NCBI GenBank assembly: GCA_947455025.1 | Contig: CANGLU010000004.1 | Span: 17,222-81,221 of the forward strand | Origin: Hyphomicrobiales bacterium | GTDB taxonomy: Bacteria; Pseudomonadota; Alphaproteobacteria; Rhizobiales; Beijerinckiaceae | Direction of reading: 5' to 3' | DNA: 64,000 nucleotides | Part shown: positions 30,968 through 40,328 of the stretch, one piece after another | Position numbering within the stretch: the first letter of the stretch is position 1 | How the letters are laid out: every line of letters starts with the position of its first letter | Translations under genes and position numbers: made by a program | Notes under the pieces: model-generated | The model's database searches: none | Seen by the model: the letters and a program-made list of their open reading frames with translations, nothing else | What the model was told of the DNA's origin: nothing

Positions 30968-31546
30968 ATGCCGAATTCTGAACGTATTGCCTTATTCATT
31001 GATGGCGCAAATCTTTACGCAACGGCAAAATCACTTGGATTTGATATTGATTACAAGCGATTATTGAAAGAATATCAAACGCAAGGCTATCTCGTGCGGG
31101 CGTTTTACTATACCGCCCTTATTGAAGATCAGGAATATTCTTCAATTCGCCCTCTGATTGATTGGCTTGACTATAACGGCTACCGGGTCGTCACAAAGCC
31201 AACGAAAGAGTTTGTGGATTCAGCCGGGCGGCGCAAAGTTAAAGGAAACATGGATATCGAACTCGCGATCGATGCCCTTGAGCTTGCGCCTTATATCAAT
31301 AAGGCCATCATTTTTTCCGGCGATGGCGATTTTCGTTCGCTCGTTGAAGCCCTTCAACGTCGCGGCGTTAAAGTGTCCGTTGTCTCCACGATTAGCTCGA
31401 ATCCTCCCATGGTGGCCGATGAGTTGCGCCGTCAGGCGGATGAATTCATTGATATCATACAGCTTTTGCCTCGTATCGGACGGGAATCGACCGATCGGCC
31501 AGCACGTGCGACAGAACCGCGCGACGATGACGATGACGATCTATAA
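30968..31546 (+). CDS. NYN (LabA/DUF88) domain protein
   Basis: A 192-residue protein of the NYN family, a PIN-like nuclease fold thought to act on RNA. The acidic metal-binding residues are visible in ALFIDGANLYATAK, KGNMDIELAIDALEL and IIFSGDGDFRSLVEAL, spaced as in LabA-like proteins. The tail (residues about 165-192) is disordered and ends in six acidic residues before Leu. ATG 30968 follows an A/G-rich stretch. It precedes a uracil-DNA glycosylase by 31 bases on the same strand; the pairing is common in Rhizobiales. Substrate unknown. Confidence 0.88.
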   Translation: MPNSERIALFIDGANLYATAKSLGFDIDYKRLLKEYQTQGYLVRAFYYTALIEDQEYSSIRPLIDWLDYNGYRVVTKPTKEFVDSAGRRKVKGNMDIELAIDALELAPYINKAIIFSGDGDFRSLVEALQRRGVKVSVVSTISSNPPMVADELRRQADEFIDIIQLLPRIGRESTDRPARATEPRDDDDDDL

Positions 31547-31577
31547 CGCGATCCATCTGTTTTAAGGTGAATGACAC

Positions 31578-32222
31578 GTGCCAGCCGTCCAAAAAGCGCT
31601 GGAACCCAGCCATAATTGTCCAATCTGCCTGCGCTTGGTTGCCTTCCGCGAAACCGCTCGCTCGTCTTGGCCGGAATGGCACAACGGACCTGTGCCATCC
31701 TTCGGCCTTCCAACCGCGAAGCTGTTGATCGTCGGATTGGCGCCTGGATTAAAAGGCGCCAACCGAACAGGCCGCCCCTTCACCGGCGATTACGCTGGCG
31801 ATCTCCTATATTCCACCCTGCTTGAATTTGGGTTCGCGACAGGCCAATTTGACGCCCGGCCCGATGATGGTCTTGAGCTCGTCAATTGCTTGATCACCAA
31901 TGCTGTGCGCTGTGTACCTCCGGAAAATAAGCCAACGCCCGCCGAAATCGCCGCGTGCCGTCCTTTTCTGATTAATACGATGGCGGCCATGCCGGCTCTT
32001 CGGGGCATATTGGCGTTAGGCAAAATATCGCATGACAGCGTTTTACGGGCCCTTGGTGTTCCGCTTGCCGCCTATAAATTCGCGCATGGCGCTCAACACG
32101 CTATCAATGGTCTCGTCGTTTACGACAGCTATCATTGCTCGCGCTACAATACGAATACGGGCGTTTTGACGACCAAGATGTTCCACGATGTTTTTGCCGC
32201 CATTCGGCGCGCGATCAACTAA
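31578..32222 (+). CDS. Family 5 uracil-DNA glycosylase (UdgB-like)
   Basis: Base-excision repair glycosylase removing uracil and other deaminated bases. The 214-residue protein has the family motif A LLIVGLAPGLKGANRTGRPF with Ala-Pro-Gly instead of the catalytic Asp of family 4, the N-terminal CPICLRL cysteine pair and later VRCVPPENKPTPAEIAACRPF cysteines for a 4Fe-4S cluster, and the C-terminal DSYHCSRYNTNTGVLT with the conserved His. The start is GTG 31578 with AAGGTGA upstream; the ATG at 31571 is in another frame and soon stops. Confidence 0.9.
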   Translation: MPAVQKALEPSHNCPICLRLVAFRETARSSWPEWHNGPVPSFGLPTAKLLIVGLAPGLKGANRTGRPFTGDYAGDLLYSTLLEFGFATGQFDARPDDGLELVNCLITNAVRCVPPENKPTPAEIAACRPFLINTMAAMPALRGILALGKISHDSVLRALGVPLAAYKFAHGAQHAINGLVVYDSYHCSRYNTNTGVLTTKMFHDVFAAIRRAIN

Positions 32223-32349
32223 GTCTAACCTGCTCCTCTGTGCAATATCGCCATGCCGATCTGGCAAATTGGCAATCACGCGACGCCATCAACGCATAGA
32301 CTTCACCTTTAGGAATGCTTATGTTGGGTCGTTAAGGGGTAATTTCCGC

Positions 32350-33432
32350 ATGAAACAACGCCGTTCACGCCTCATCGATGATTTTGACCATTTATCGGTT
32401 GAACGCGCGATTGCGGAACTGCGCGCGGGCCGCGCCGTTATCATAACCGACGATGACCGCACCGGACTAATTGCGGGCGTTGAATCAGTCGGCGGTGACC
32501 TGGCCAAAAGCCTCGCTGACCATGCCGACAACAAAGCCCATTTGGTTTTAACCGCGCCTCGTCTTCGTCGGCTTGGCGTTGAGCGGCAGACGGCAGGCGC
32601 AATAGCCCTCCCCCGTCTCGATCAAGAACGCATTGCCACCCTCGCCTTGCGCCTTGATGCCCGCGCCGATGCACCGGTTGGGGCAACCAGCGTCATTGAT
32701 CGCGCGGGTCTGGAACTGGCGGCACTGGCGCTTCTCATTCCCGCCATCATTGTCGTACCGCTCACCACGCCGTCGATTGCAGGGGAAGCGATCCAATCCA
32801 TCCGCGCCGAGGCGATTGAGCAATATCGGCGCCACGCCGCAACCCACCTTTCCATCGTCTCCCGCGCGCCCGTGCCGCTTGAAGGGGCATCGTTGACCGA
32901 ATTCGTCGTGTTTCGCGGCGGCGAGGGACTGCGCGATCAAGTGGCAATTATCGTCGGATCTCCAGATTTAGAAACAGCCGTGCCAACCCGTCTGCACTCG
33001 GCTTGCTTAACGGGCGATCTCTTTGGTTCATTGAAATGCGATTGCGGCGATCAATTGCGCGAAACCGTCAAATGGATGGGCGAGAATGGCGGCGGCGTCT
33101 TGCTGTATCTCGATCAAGAAGGCCGCGGCAACGGCATCGCCAACAAAATCCGCGCTTATGCTTTCCAAGCCAAAGGTCTTGATACCTATGAGGCCGACGA
33201 AGTTTTGGGCTTCGATATGGACCAGCGCGGCTTCGACTTCGCCGCCGAGATGCTGCGCCAATTGGGCGTTAATCGCGTAACGCTCTTGACCAATAATCCC
33301 GAAAAAATCGCAAGCCTGCGCCGCTCTGGCATTGAGGTGGCTGCCCACAAACGCATCTTCGGCCGCGAAACCAGTGCGAACGTGCATTACATGGCTACCA
33401 AGCGCGACAAAGCCGGGCATCTAGGCGAATAG
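32350..33432 (+). CDS. ribA: GTP cyclohydrolase II with degenerate N-terminal RibB-like domain
   Basis: The C-terminal half (from about residue 170) is a GTP cyclohydrolase II, which opens GTP in the first step of riboflavin synthesis: zinc cysteines at 219, 230 and 232 in HSACLTGDLFGSLKCDCGD, then LYLDQEGRGNGIANKI and LTNNPEKIASL. The N-terminal half aligns with 3,4-dihydroxy-2-butanone 4-phosphate synthase, but the signature (normally DDEDRENEGD) reads ITDDDRTGLIAGVE, losing the catalytic glutamates, so it is probably structural. ATG 32350 (360 residues) is preferred to the open frame back to 32188, which overlaps the glycosylase gene. It is convergent with the alpha/beta hydrolase. Confidence 0.92.
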   Translation: MKQRRSRLIDDFDHLSVERAIAELRAGRAVIITDDDRTGLIAGVESVGGDLAKSLADHADNKAHLVLTAPRLRRLGVERQTAGAIALPRLDQERIATLALRLDARADAPVGATSVIDRAGLELAALALLIPAIIVVPLTTPSIAGEAIQSIRAEAIEQYRRHAATHLSIVSRAPVPLEGASLTEFVVFRGGEGLRDQVAIIVGSPDLETAVPTRLHSACLTGDLFGSLKCDCGDQLRETVKWMGENGGGVLLYLDQEGRGNGIANKIRAYAFQAKGLDTYEADEVLGFDMDQRGFDFAAEMLRQLGVNRVTLLTNNPEKIASLRRSGIEVAAHKRIFGRETSANVHYMATKRDKAGHLGE

Positions 33433-33486
33433 AGATAATATCTCGTTAGTTGTCGAAGGCCTGACATCTCAATGATACGATAACTA

Positions 33487-34362
33487 TTATCCAACCCTCT
33501 CTACAAAATCCTCTATCGCTCTCGCCGTGTGCTCTCGTCCCACAAAAGGTGCGTGTCCCTCACGAGGCACAACTAACATCTCCATAGTCCTGTGCCGCTG
33601 TTTCATTTCAGCCAAAGTCGCGTCCGACAACAGATCAGAATTTTCACCCCGCAGCGTTAGAACGGGATATATTTTCAGCAATTCAAACAACGGCCAAGCG
33701 CTCGGAAAAGGCTTTGTAAAATCAATCGCAGCGAGAGAGTTTCCAATCGCTGGATCATAAGAAAGCACTAGTCGTCCGTCGTCCTGCTCGGCAAATACCG
33801 AGCGTGCAAAAGCTTGCCATTCCTCGTCGCTTAAATCCGTAAACTCGGTATTGGATCCTTTCAACCGATTGACGGCCTCATCCCAATCCTTCGGCATGGT
33901 ACCCTTGCCAACATAGGACGCGATGCGCTGCAAACCACCTGTCTCAATCACGGGTCCGATATCGTTTAAGACACAGGCTTTGATCAGCTGCGGTGCGGTC
34001 GCAGCCAGTGCCATCGTAATCAATCCGCCACGCGATGTACCCACAAAAATGGCCCGGGTTATGCGCAGTGCTTTAAGCATTTGTCGAATATCGGTCGCCT
34101 CTACGGCGACCGTATAATGGCGCCAATCCGGATCGCGCTCGGATTGCCCGCGGCCACGATACTCGATCACAATTATGCGTCGCCTTAATTCATTAGCGGA
34201 AACACGCATAGCCAAATCATGAAAATCATGGGCGTTCCGCGTAAGTCCCGGCAAACAGACAACAGGAACAGCGTTGCCATTATCCGAGCCATAGATCCGC
34301 GCATGAAGCCGAATTCCATCGCTCGATGGCATAAAAAGGTCGAGAAATTCCGCGTCAGACAT
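33487..34362 (-). CDS. Alpha/beta hydrolase
   Basis: A 291-residue serine hydrolase of unknown substrate. The nucleophile elbow is GTSRGGLI with Ser in the middle, preceded by VVCLPGLTRNAHDF (oxyanion region) and the IEYRGRGQSERDPDW segment, with the catalytic His in PREGHAPFVG near the end. It has no signal peptide. ATG 34362 has an AAGGGAGC site seven bases upstream and clears the end of the lytic transglycosylase gene; the longer frame to 34398 overlaps that gene. It is likely cotranscribed with it, 20 bases downstream. Confidence 0.88.
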   Translation of the reverse strand: MSDAEFLDLFMPSSDGIRLHARIYGSDNGNAVPVVCLPGLTRNAHDFHDLAMRVSANELRRRIIVIEYRGRGQSERDPDWRHYTVAVEATDIRQMLKALRITRAIFVGTSRGGLITMALAATAPQLIKACVLNDIGPVIETGGLQRIASYVGKGTMPKDWDEAVNRLKGSNTEFTDLSDEEWQAFARSVFAEQDDGRLVLSYDPAIGNSLAAIDFTKPFPSAWPLFELLKIYPVLTLRGENSDLLSDATLAEMKQRHRTMEMLVVPREGHAPFVGREHTARAIEDFVERVG

Positions 34363-34381
34363 GCAAGCTCCCTTCAAGCGT

Positions 34382-36400
34382 CTATTGAATGCTGCCACGC
34401 TTCAGATCATCAAGCAGTGTGCTTGTGAATTCACCGTTTATCCGGGCGCGATAAATCTCCAAATTCTCCATCACACGCTGAACATAAAACCGCGTTTCGG
34501 AAACAGGAATTCGCTCGATCCAACGTACCGGATCGACGCCAACATCCCGAGGGTCACCATTGGCCGCGATCCATTTTTTCACATTGCCCGCACCCGCATT
34601 ATAAGAGGCAATAGCAAGAATATAAGAGCCGTTCCAATACTCGACCAACTCACCCAAATGCGCCGTTCCGATTGCAACATTATAGGCCGCATCAGCAGTC
34701 AAACGCTCCGGTGCAAAAGCAATCTTATTCTTGCGCGCCGTCTCTTGCGCCGTAGGGAGCATTAATTGCATCAAGCCGCGCGCACCAACAGGCGAGAGCG
34801 CCATCGGATCGAAAGAACTTTCTTGTCGTGCAATAGCGTAGGCAAGAGAAGGCTCTGCCGCGGGCTCGGAAGGCATTGGAAAACCGTCGACAGGCCAAGC
34901 ATCAAGATCAAACGCGAACCCACGTTGTAAAGCAGCCTTACCCGCAATGGTTACAAGCCTAATATCACCATAATCGCGACCCATTGCAGCAAGCGCCGAA
35001 AGCGCAGGTGCATCGGGTAATTTCATGGCAACATCGGACGCAAGCGTTGCCGCAAACTCATTGCCACCTGCTTCCATTAAATAAACAATCGCCTTAAATC
35101 CAAGCACCGAAGCCGCGTGCGTCAGATCAGGCTCGGGCGTTGCGCGAAAAACAAGTTCAGCACCCCCCATCTTCATCCGCGCCAATTGCCCGTAGTAAAG
35201 CAATGGCGATTTGGAAGCGCGTTGAAAAGCTTCTTTGCCCGACTTCCCCTGCGCTTCTAAGGCAAGCCCCTGCCAATAGGCCGCTCGCGATTTAAGCGTA
35301 TCACTTGCCGCTCTTTGTTCAGCCTCAGCAAAATAAGCTTCTGCCTTTGCGCCATCTTTTAAAAAATCCAGCGCAAGCCAACCTTGTGTAAAAGCGGCAT
35401 CATAAAGATTGCTGGAAGATATACCGAGATGTTGTTTTGCAACATCCAGCGCCAAATCGGCGCGTCCGATTTCCGCCAAGCGGCGGATCAATACCCGGCG
35501 CTCAACCCACCAATCATCCGGCCGGAACGGTGTTACTGTCGTGGGTAATTTAGCCAAAGCCGCCGCGGCTTCCGGCAACCGATCATTTCGGCGCAAAAAT
35601 TGTGCTTCCGATAATATATAGCCCTGTTCTTTTTTGATAGAAGGCGATGCGGCCTGCAAAAGTTTTTCAGCATCAGGTGCGCGCTTGCCGACGGCGATCC
35701 TGATTTTAGCAAGCGTCAAAGAATCCCCGCCCGCCCATTCCGCCGCACGTTGGGCTGCCGCCCAATTCTCGGCAAACAAGAGATTATCCATCCGCTCGCG
35801 ATGATCGGCCTCGGTCAAATCGTCCTTAAAACGATCCATGATTTCGGCTTCGACATCGCTCGGATAATTATCTTCACGCCATGACTTGCGGATCGTGTCC
35901 GAGGCTTCCTTGACGCGCCCAGCTGCTTTTAAACTTGCGGCCAACAAATACCGTCCCGTAGGCGTTAAAGGCGCGCGTGCTTTAAAATAGGCCAACACCG
36001 CCGCGTCGTCGCGTGGTTCGTTATAAAGCGCCTCCTCACCCTTTTTGCGAATAAGCTGAAGCGTCGGCCAATCCGGATTATTGGAAAGAAATTCATTGAT
36101 CCGGTTAAATCCGGCTTTTTCCTGCGCCGTGCGCAGCGCAACCCATTCCAAACTGATCTTGGCCAGTGGGTCATTGATGGTCCCAGCCAATTGATCGCCC
36201 GCAGCCAAATCGCCCGCACGGTAGGAAACAATCGCATTCTTCATCAGCGAAAGGGTTGAAGAATCTGGCTTTAACCCATCCAACCCCGCCAATTGAGCCC
36301 AGCACGGATAGATCAGCGCCAGTTCAAGCACGAGCAGCGCTAAAATACTTCTTAAGCCGTTTATCAATCGATCTGCCACAAGCCCACCCTGCTTCTCCAT
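34382..36400 (-). CDS. Soluble lytic murein transglycosylase (Slt type)
   Basis: Periplasmic enzyme cleaving peptidoglycan glycan strands to 1,6-anhydro-muropeptides. From ATG 36400 (672 residues) there is a signal peptide (RSILALLVLELALIYPCWA), then a long alpha-helical solenoid (about 40-480) like the ring of Slt70, and a C-terminal SLT lysozyme-like domain with catalytic Glu in AIARQESSFDPMALSPVGAR, GLMQLMLPTAQETAR and SYNAGAGNVKKW. The frame continues to TTG 36475, but the ATG gives a proper signal peptide. It is divergent from dapA across about 140 bases. Confidence 0.9.
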   Translation of the reverse strand: MEKQGGLVADRLINGLRSILALLVLELALIYPCWAQLAGLDGLKPDSSTLSLMKNAIVSYRAGDLAAGDQLAGTINDPLAKISLEWVALRTAQEKAGFNRINEFLSNNPDWPTLQLIRKKGEEALYNEPRDDAAVLAYFKARAPLTPTGRYLLAASLKAAGRVKEASDTIRKSWREDNYPSDVEAEIMDRFKDDLTEADHRERMDNLLFAENWAAAQRAAEWAGGDSLTLAKIRIAVGKRAPDAEKLLQAASPSIKKEQGYILSEAQFLRRNDRLPEAAAALAKLPTTVTPFRPDDWWVERRVLIRRLAEIGRADLALDVAKQHLGISSSNLYDAAFTQGWLALDFLKDGAKAEAYFAEAEQRAASDTLKSRAAYWQGLALEAQGKSGKEAFQRASKSPLLYYGQLARMKMGGAELVFRATPEPDLTHAASVLGFKAIVYLMEAGGNEFAATLASDVAMKLPDAPALSALAAMGRDYGDIRLVTIAGKAALQRGFAFDLDAWPVDGFPMPSEPAAEPSLAYAIARQESSFDPMALSPVGARGLMQLMLPTAQETARKNKIAFAPERLTADAAYNVAIGTAHLGELVEYWNGSYILAIASYNAGAGNVKKWIAANGDPRDVGVDPVRWIERIPVSETRFYVQRVMENLEIYRARINGEFTSTLLDDLKRGSIQ

Positions 36401-36538
36401 CGGCTTTAACCGATTCGCGCTATGGCAAACGATAGCGATAAATAAGGCAAGGCCATGGCCACGCCTCTTCCCCAACGGCCAGGAAGCCGTTATGTGTCTT
36501 GGCCATCGGATAAATAAAACGTTTCGGGAGCCGCTCGC

Positions 36539-37432
36539 ATGTCCAAGGGTCCAGTCTTCAGAGGTTCAATTCCTGCTCTGATCACGCCGTTTAAGAATGG
36601 CGCATTTGATGAGGCCGCTTTTCGGGCCCATGTGGATTGGCAGATTGAACAAGGCTCAACAGGGCTTGTTCCGGTCGGCACCACGGGTGAAAGCCCTACC
36701 CTTTCCCATATCGAGCACAAACAGGTCGTCGAAGCCTGTATCGCAGCCGCCAATGGCCGCGTGCCGGTCATGGCCGGCGCCGGTTCCAACAATACCGCCG
36801 AGGCTATTGACCTTGCCCGTCATGCTGAGAAGGCAGGCGCTGCAGCCGTCCTCGTGGTCACGCCCTATTACAACAAGCCGAACCAAGAAGGCCTTTATCA
36901 GCACTTCAAGGCGGTAAACGATGCCATCGGTATACCGATTTACATTTATAACATTCCGCCCCGCTCCGTGGTTGATATGTCCATCGACACGATGAAGCGC
37001 CTCTATGAGCTTAAAAACATCGCAGGTGTGAAGGATGCGACAGGAAGCGTCGCGCGTATTTCGCAGCAGCGCCAGGCCTTGGGGCCGGATTTTGTCCAGC
37101 TTTCAGGAGACGATATCATCGCCTTGCCATCGGTTGCCTGTGGTGCCCATGGAACCATCTCGGTCATCGCCAATGTCGCTCCAAAACTATCGTCCGAGCG
37201 CATGGCAGCAGCCCTTGCGGGCGAAACGGCAAAAGCCTTGGCCCTGCAAGATAAGCTCGTGCCCCTCGATCAAGCTATTTTTGTTGAACCAGGCCTAGCG
37301 GGTGCCAAAGCGGGTCTCGCCCTCTTGGGACGCGGCAATGAAGAAGTACGCTTGCCGCTTGTACCCGTAACAGCGGCAACAAAGGCGATTATCAAGTCGG
37401 CTATGCTGCATGCTGGCTTGATCAACGGCTAA
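36539..37432 (+). CDS. dapA: 4-hydroxy-tetrahydrodipicolinate synthase
   Basis: Condenses pyruvate and aspartate semialdehyde to enter the lysine/diaminopimelate branch, needed for peptidoglycan. The 297-residue TIM barrel has [10 protein letters not shown] (substrate binding), the catalytic-triad Tyr in YNIPPRS, and the Schiff-base Lys in GVKDATG. The ribosome-binding site GGGAG precedes ATG 36539. smpB follows 19 bases later on the same strand, as in many alphaproteobacteria. Confidence 0.96.
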   Translation: MSKGPVFRGSIPALITPFKNGAFDEAAFRAHVDWQIEQGSTGLVPVGTTGESPTLSHIEHKQVVEACIAAANGRVPVMAGAGSNNTAEAIDLARHAEKAGAAAVLVVTPYYNKPNQEGLYQHFKAVNDAIGIPIYIYNIPPRSVVDMSIDTMKRLYELKNIAGVKDATGSVARISQQRQALGPDFVQLSGDDIIALPSVACGAHGTISVIANVAPKLSSERMAAALAGETAKALALQDKLVPLDQAIFVEPGLAGAKAGLALLGRGNEEVRLPLVPVTAATKAIIKSAMLHAGLING

Positions 37433-37451
37433 AAGGACCCATATTCCGGTC

Positions 37452-37925
37452 ATGGTTGAAAAAGTGAATCTAAACCGGAAGATCGCGGCCGAAAATCGCA
37501 AAGCGCGGTTCGAATATGCCGTTTCCGATGTCTATGAGGCGGGCATCGCTTTAGCGGGAACCGAAATCAAATCGCTGCGAGCCGGCAAAGCAACGATTGG
37601 CGACAGCTATGCCGCTGAGCGAAATGGCGAGCTTTTTCTGGTCAATGCCTATATTCCAGAATATTTGCAGGCCAATCAATTCAATCACGAGACGAAACGC
37701 CCGCGGAAACTGCTTTTGCATAAACGGCAGGTCAATAAATTGATTGGCGCGGTACAAAGGGAGGGAATGACCATCGTTCCCCTCAAAATCTATTTCAATG
37801 ATCAAGGCCGCGCCAAAGTAGAAATCGCGTTGGCCAAGGGCAAAAACGCGGCTGATAAGCGCGAAACATCCAAAAAACGCGATTGGGATCGCGAAAAATC
37901 CCGCATTATGCGGGACAAGGGATAA
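37452..37925 (+). CDS. smpB: SsrA-binding protein SmpB
   Basis: Partner of tmRNA in rescue of stalled ribosomes. The 157-residue protein has the OB-fold core: [39 protein letters not shown], and [20 protein letters not shown] with [13 protein letters not shown], and the basic C-terminal tail ([16 protein letters not shown]) that enters the decoding centre. The tmRNA gene itself is not in this window. The next gene is 138 bases on and has its own likely promoter. Confidence 0.96.
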   Translation: MVEKVNLNRKIAAENRKARFEYAVSDVYEAGIALAGTEIKSLRAGKATIGDSYAAERNGELFLVNAYIPEYLQANQFNHETKRPRKLLLHKRQVNKLIGAVQREGMTIVPLKIYFNDQGRAKVEIALAKGKNAADKRETSKKRDWDREKSRIMRDKG

Positions 37926-37953
37926 CGTTTGAATCTCTTGCGGTCTGAATAAG

Positions 37954-37981
37954 TTGACTTTGGGGCTTATGGACCTATGAT
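37954..37981 (+). promoter_or_regulatory. Likely promoter of the rhlE-like helicase gene
   Basis: TTGACT and TATGAT are separated by 16 bases and lie in the gap between smpB and the helicase gene, which would give a leader of about 75 bases. Both boxes are close to the sigma-70-type consensus. Confidence 0.55.
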
Positions 37982-38063
37982 CCGGCACGAAATTGGATCG
38001 ATTTGACCCTGAAAGCCCGCCACGTCTGGCCGGTCGCCGCGACTGAGAGGCGGCAATAGCACA

Positions 38064-39515
38064 ATGAATTTTAGCGAACTTGGCCTTAGCCCCAAAGTAC
38101 TCGAAGCTGTAACCGCATCCGGCTACACCCAACCTACCCCCATTCAAGAAATGGCCATTCCCCGTGTGCTAGAGCGCAAGGATGTGCTTGGCATCGCCCA
38201 AACAGGAACGGGGAAAACAGCAGCCTTCACGCTTCCGATGATCACGCTTTTGGAGCAAGGGCGCGCCCGGGCGCGCATGCCGCGAACGCTGATCTTGGAG
38301 CCGACACGGGAATTGGCGGCGCAAGTTGAAGAAAGCTTCACCAAATATGGCTCAGGCCAAAAGCTGAATGTCGCTCTGCTTATTGGTGGCGTGTCGTTTG
38401 GCGATCAGGACATCAAGATCGCCCGTGGCGTTGACGTCCTCATTGCGACACCTGGCCGGCTGCTCGACCATTTTGAGCGCGGCAAACTTCTGCTCACCGG
38501 CATCGAAATCCTTGTAATCGACGAGGCCGACCGGATGCTTGATATGGGCTTCATCCCCGATATTGAGCGCATCTGCAAAATGGTGCCCTTTACACGGCAA
38601 ACACTGTTTTTCTCCGCAACGATGCCGCCTGAAATTCAGCGTATTACGGAAGCCTTCCTGCATAATCCTGAACGGATCGAGATTGCGCGTCAGTCCACGA
38701 CGGCCGACACCATTACCCAGCTGCTCGTCGCTGCACCCCATCACGCGGCCGAAAAGCGCGAAACGCTTCGCCGTTTAATGCGCGAAGCCGTCGATGTAAA
38801 AAACGGCATTATTTTCTGCAATCGCAAATCCGACGTGCAGATCGTTTGGAAATCCCTCGAAAAGCATGGGTTTAGCGTCGCGGCCCTCCATGGCGATATG
38901 GATCAGCGGGCACGGACCGTAGCTCTTGATGGCTTCAGGGCCGGAACAACGCAGTATCTTGTAGCCTCCGATGTTGCCGCCCGCGGGCTCGATATTCCGG
39001 ATGTCAGCCACGTCTTCAATTTTGATGCCCCCCATCACGCCGAAGACTACGTCCACCGGATCGGTCGAACAGGCCGTGCCGGACGGCTTGGAACGGCTTA
39101 CACGATCATTACGTCTGCGGACGACAAAAGCCTCGCCGCCATCGAGGCAATGATTAAGCGTTCGATCCCTTGGCTTGGACCAAGCTTAGCGGATGCCAAA
39201 TTTGAAGAAGCCCCTCGTCCGGAGCGTGGACGCAGCGGCGGGCGTGAAAAGCCAACGGGCGGACATTCGCGTCGTGCTAGCAAGCCTGAACGTCCAACGC
39301 ATTCGGACCACACGGAAGAAAATACTGCACCTTCCGTGCAAGAAGCTCGTCCACCCCGCGAGCCCCGTCCCGCTCGCGAAGACCGCCCGGTTCGGCAAGA
39401 TCGCCCAGCTCACCCGCCGCGTCGCCACCATCAAGAAGATGACGGCCCAACGCCGAAAGGTCTTGGCGATCATATGCCGGGCTTTATGATGCGCTCGACG
39501 AAGCTTAAAGGATAA
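38064..39515 (+). CDS. rhlE: DEAD-box RNA helicase, RhlE type
   Basis: ATP-dependent RNA helicase that remodels RNA in ribosome assembly and decay. All motifs are present in the first 375 residues: Q motif PTPIQEMAIP, I AQTGTGKT, Ia PTRELA, II DEAD, III SAT, IV IIFCNRK, V ASDVAARGLDIP, VI HRIGRTGRAG. The last ~110 residues are a basic, Arg/Pro/His-rich low-complexity tail (EPRPAREDRPVRQDRPAHP), as in cold-induced RhlE proteins. ATG 38064 lies after a GAGAGGCGG site. It is convergent with sufA, eight bases apart. Confidence 0.94.
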   Translation: MNFSELGLSPKVLEAVTASGYTQPTPIQEMAIPRVLERKDVLGIAQTGTGKTAAFTLPMITLLEQGRARARMPRTLILEPTRELAAQVEESFTKYGSGQKLNVALLIGGVSFGDQDIKIARGVDVLIATPGRLLDHFERGKLLLTGIEILVIDEADRMLDMGFIPDIERICKMVPFTRQTLFFSATMPPEIQRITEAFLHNPERIEIARQSTTADTITQLLVAAPHHAAEKRETLRRLMREAVDVKNGIIFCNRKSDVQIVWKSLEKHGFSVAALHGDMDQRARTVALDGFRAGTTQYLVASDVAARGLDIPDVSHVFNFDAPHHAEDYVHRIGRTGRAGRLGTAYTIITSADDKSLAAIEAMIKRSIPWLGPSLADAKFEEAPRPERGRSGGREKPTGGHSRRASKPERPTHSDHTEENTAPSVQEARPPREPRPAREDRPVRQDRPAHPPRRHHQEDDGPTPKGLGDHMPGFMMRSTKLKG

Positions 39516-39522
39516 AGGACGG

Positions 39523-39540
39523 CTCACGCCGAAGCGTGGG
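39523..39540 (-). terminator. GC hairpin at the end of sufA
   Basis: On the minus strand CCCACGC and GCGTGAG pair (one G-T wobble) around a TTCG tetraloop, an unusually stable loop. It covers the last sufA codons and stop and ends the suf operon, but only a short, interrupted T-stretch (CCTTTATCC) follows, so it may stabilise the 3' end of the transcript rather than terminate it alone. Confidence 0.35.
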
Positions 39541-39904
39541 CAGCTTCTAAATCAACGGGCGTAATCGCAACGCTCTCGCCGCAACCGCAGGCTGAGGTTT
39601 CATTCGGGTTATTGAACACGAATTGGCTCGCAAAGCGGTCGGTTTTAAAATCCATCTCGGTGCCGATCAGAAACATCAGCGCTTTCGGGTCGATAACGAC
39701 CTTAACACCCTTTTCCTCGACGACGTCCTCGCCGGGCGTAATACTCTCGGCATAATCAATGGTGTAGGCCATACCCGCACAGCCGCCATTTTTCACGCCG
39801 ACCTTTATGGCAGCGATGGGCTTTTCGGCATTGGTCATAATTTCACGGATCCGATCCGCGGCCGCATCGGTCAGCGACATAATTTTGAATTTTGGCAGTG
39901 CCAT
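39524..39904 (-). CDS. sufA: A-type iron-sulfur carrier (SufA/ErpA-like)
   Basis: Small carrier that receives Fe-S clusters from the Suf scaffold and passes them to client proteins. The 126-residue HesB/IscA-fold protein has the three conserved cysteines: one in KNGGCAGMAY and the CGC pair in SACGCGESVAI. The extra 16 C-terminal residues are slightly unusual. A GGGGAG site precedes ATG 39904. It is the last gene of the suf operon, after the TfoX-like gene. Confidence 0.94.
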   Translation of the reverse strand: MALPKFKIMSLTDAAADRIREIMTNAEKPIAAIKVGVKNGGCAGMAYTIDYAESITPGEDVVEEKGVKVVIDPKALMFLIGTEMDFKTDRFASQFVFNNPNETSACGCGESVAITPVDLEAAHASA

Positions 39905-39987
39905 TGTCCTACTCCCCTACCGGGTTCAAGGCCCGGAAGATGATTGCAATCCTAATGTAACACTGTTCGCGCCAATTGTAAGGGGCG

Positions 39988-40326
39988 TCAGTGTGAGGCC
40001 TTCTTTTTTACCAAGGGCGCGCGGTCAGCCGCTTCTTTGGCCAAGCGAAACCATGGCCGAAAGGCATCGGGGTCCTCATAGGCCTCATCCGGCATTTGAT
40101 AATAGCGCATCGTCATGGTTTTGCCTTTGGCCTGATAGGTAAAGGGCTTTAATCCCTCCTCCTCAAAACGCCGCTCGGTCACCGCGTCGGCCTTCAAATA
40201 CAAAACCCCGTCAACCTCAATGGCAACAATACGTCCATCGACATAAACGCTCGTCCCGCCAAACATACGCTTCAGCGCGACAGGCGCAAAGGGACGAAAA
40301 AGCTCGTAGAGATCGTCATGCGTCAT
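39988..40326 (-). CDS. TfoX/Sxy N-terminal domain protein
   Basis: A 112-residue single-domain protein of the TfoX_N family (YELFRPFAPVALKRMFGGTS, then VDGRIVAIEVDGVLYLKAD and the MPDEAYEDPDAF end). Full-length TfoX/Sxy activates competence genes in gammaproteobacteria; the stand-alone N domain seen here is common in alphaproteobacteria and of unknown role. It lies inside the suf operon between sufT and sufA. The start is ATG 40326, or one of two GTG codons at 40332 and 40335 that overlap the sufT stop; all give coupled translation. Confidence 0.85.
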   Translation of the reverse strand: MTHDDLYELFRPFAPVALKRMFGGTSVYVDGRIVAIEVDGVLYLKADAVTERRFEEEGLKPFTYQAKGKTMTMRYYQMPDEAYEDPDAFRPWFRLAKEAADRAPLVKKKASH

Positions 40327-40328
40327 CG

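Noticed and set aside
30964..30969. TATAAT at the NYN start codon
   Set aside because: It overlaps the ATG; using it as -10 would start transcription inside the gene. The match is coincidental.
32188..32349. N-terminal extension of ribA back to 32188
   Set aside because: It overlaps the uracil-DNA glycosylase gene, has no resemblance to RibA, and ATG 32350 has an AAGGGG upstream.
33432..33444. GAGATA-A-TATCTC palindrome after ribA
   Set aside because: Only six AT-rich pairs around one base, with no T-run; too weak to call a terminator.
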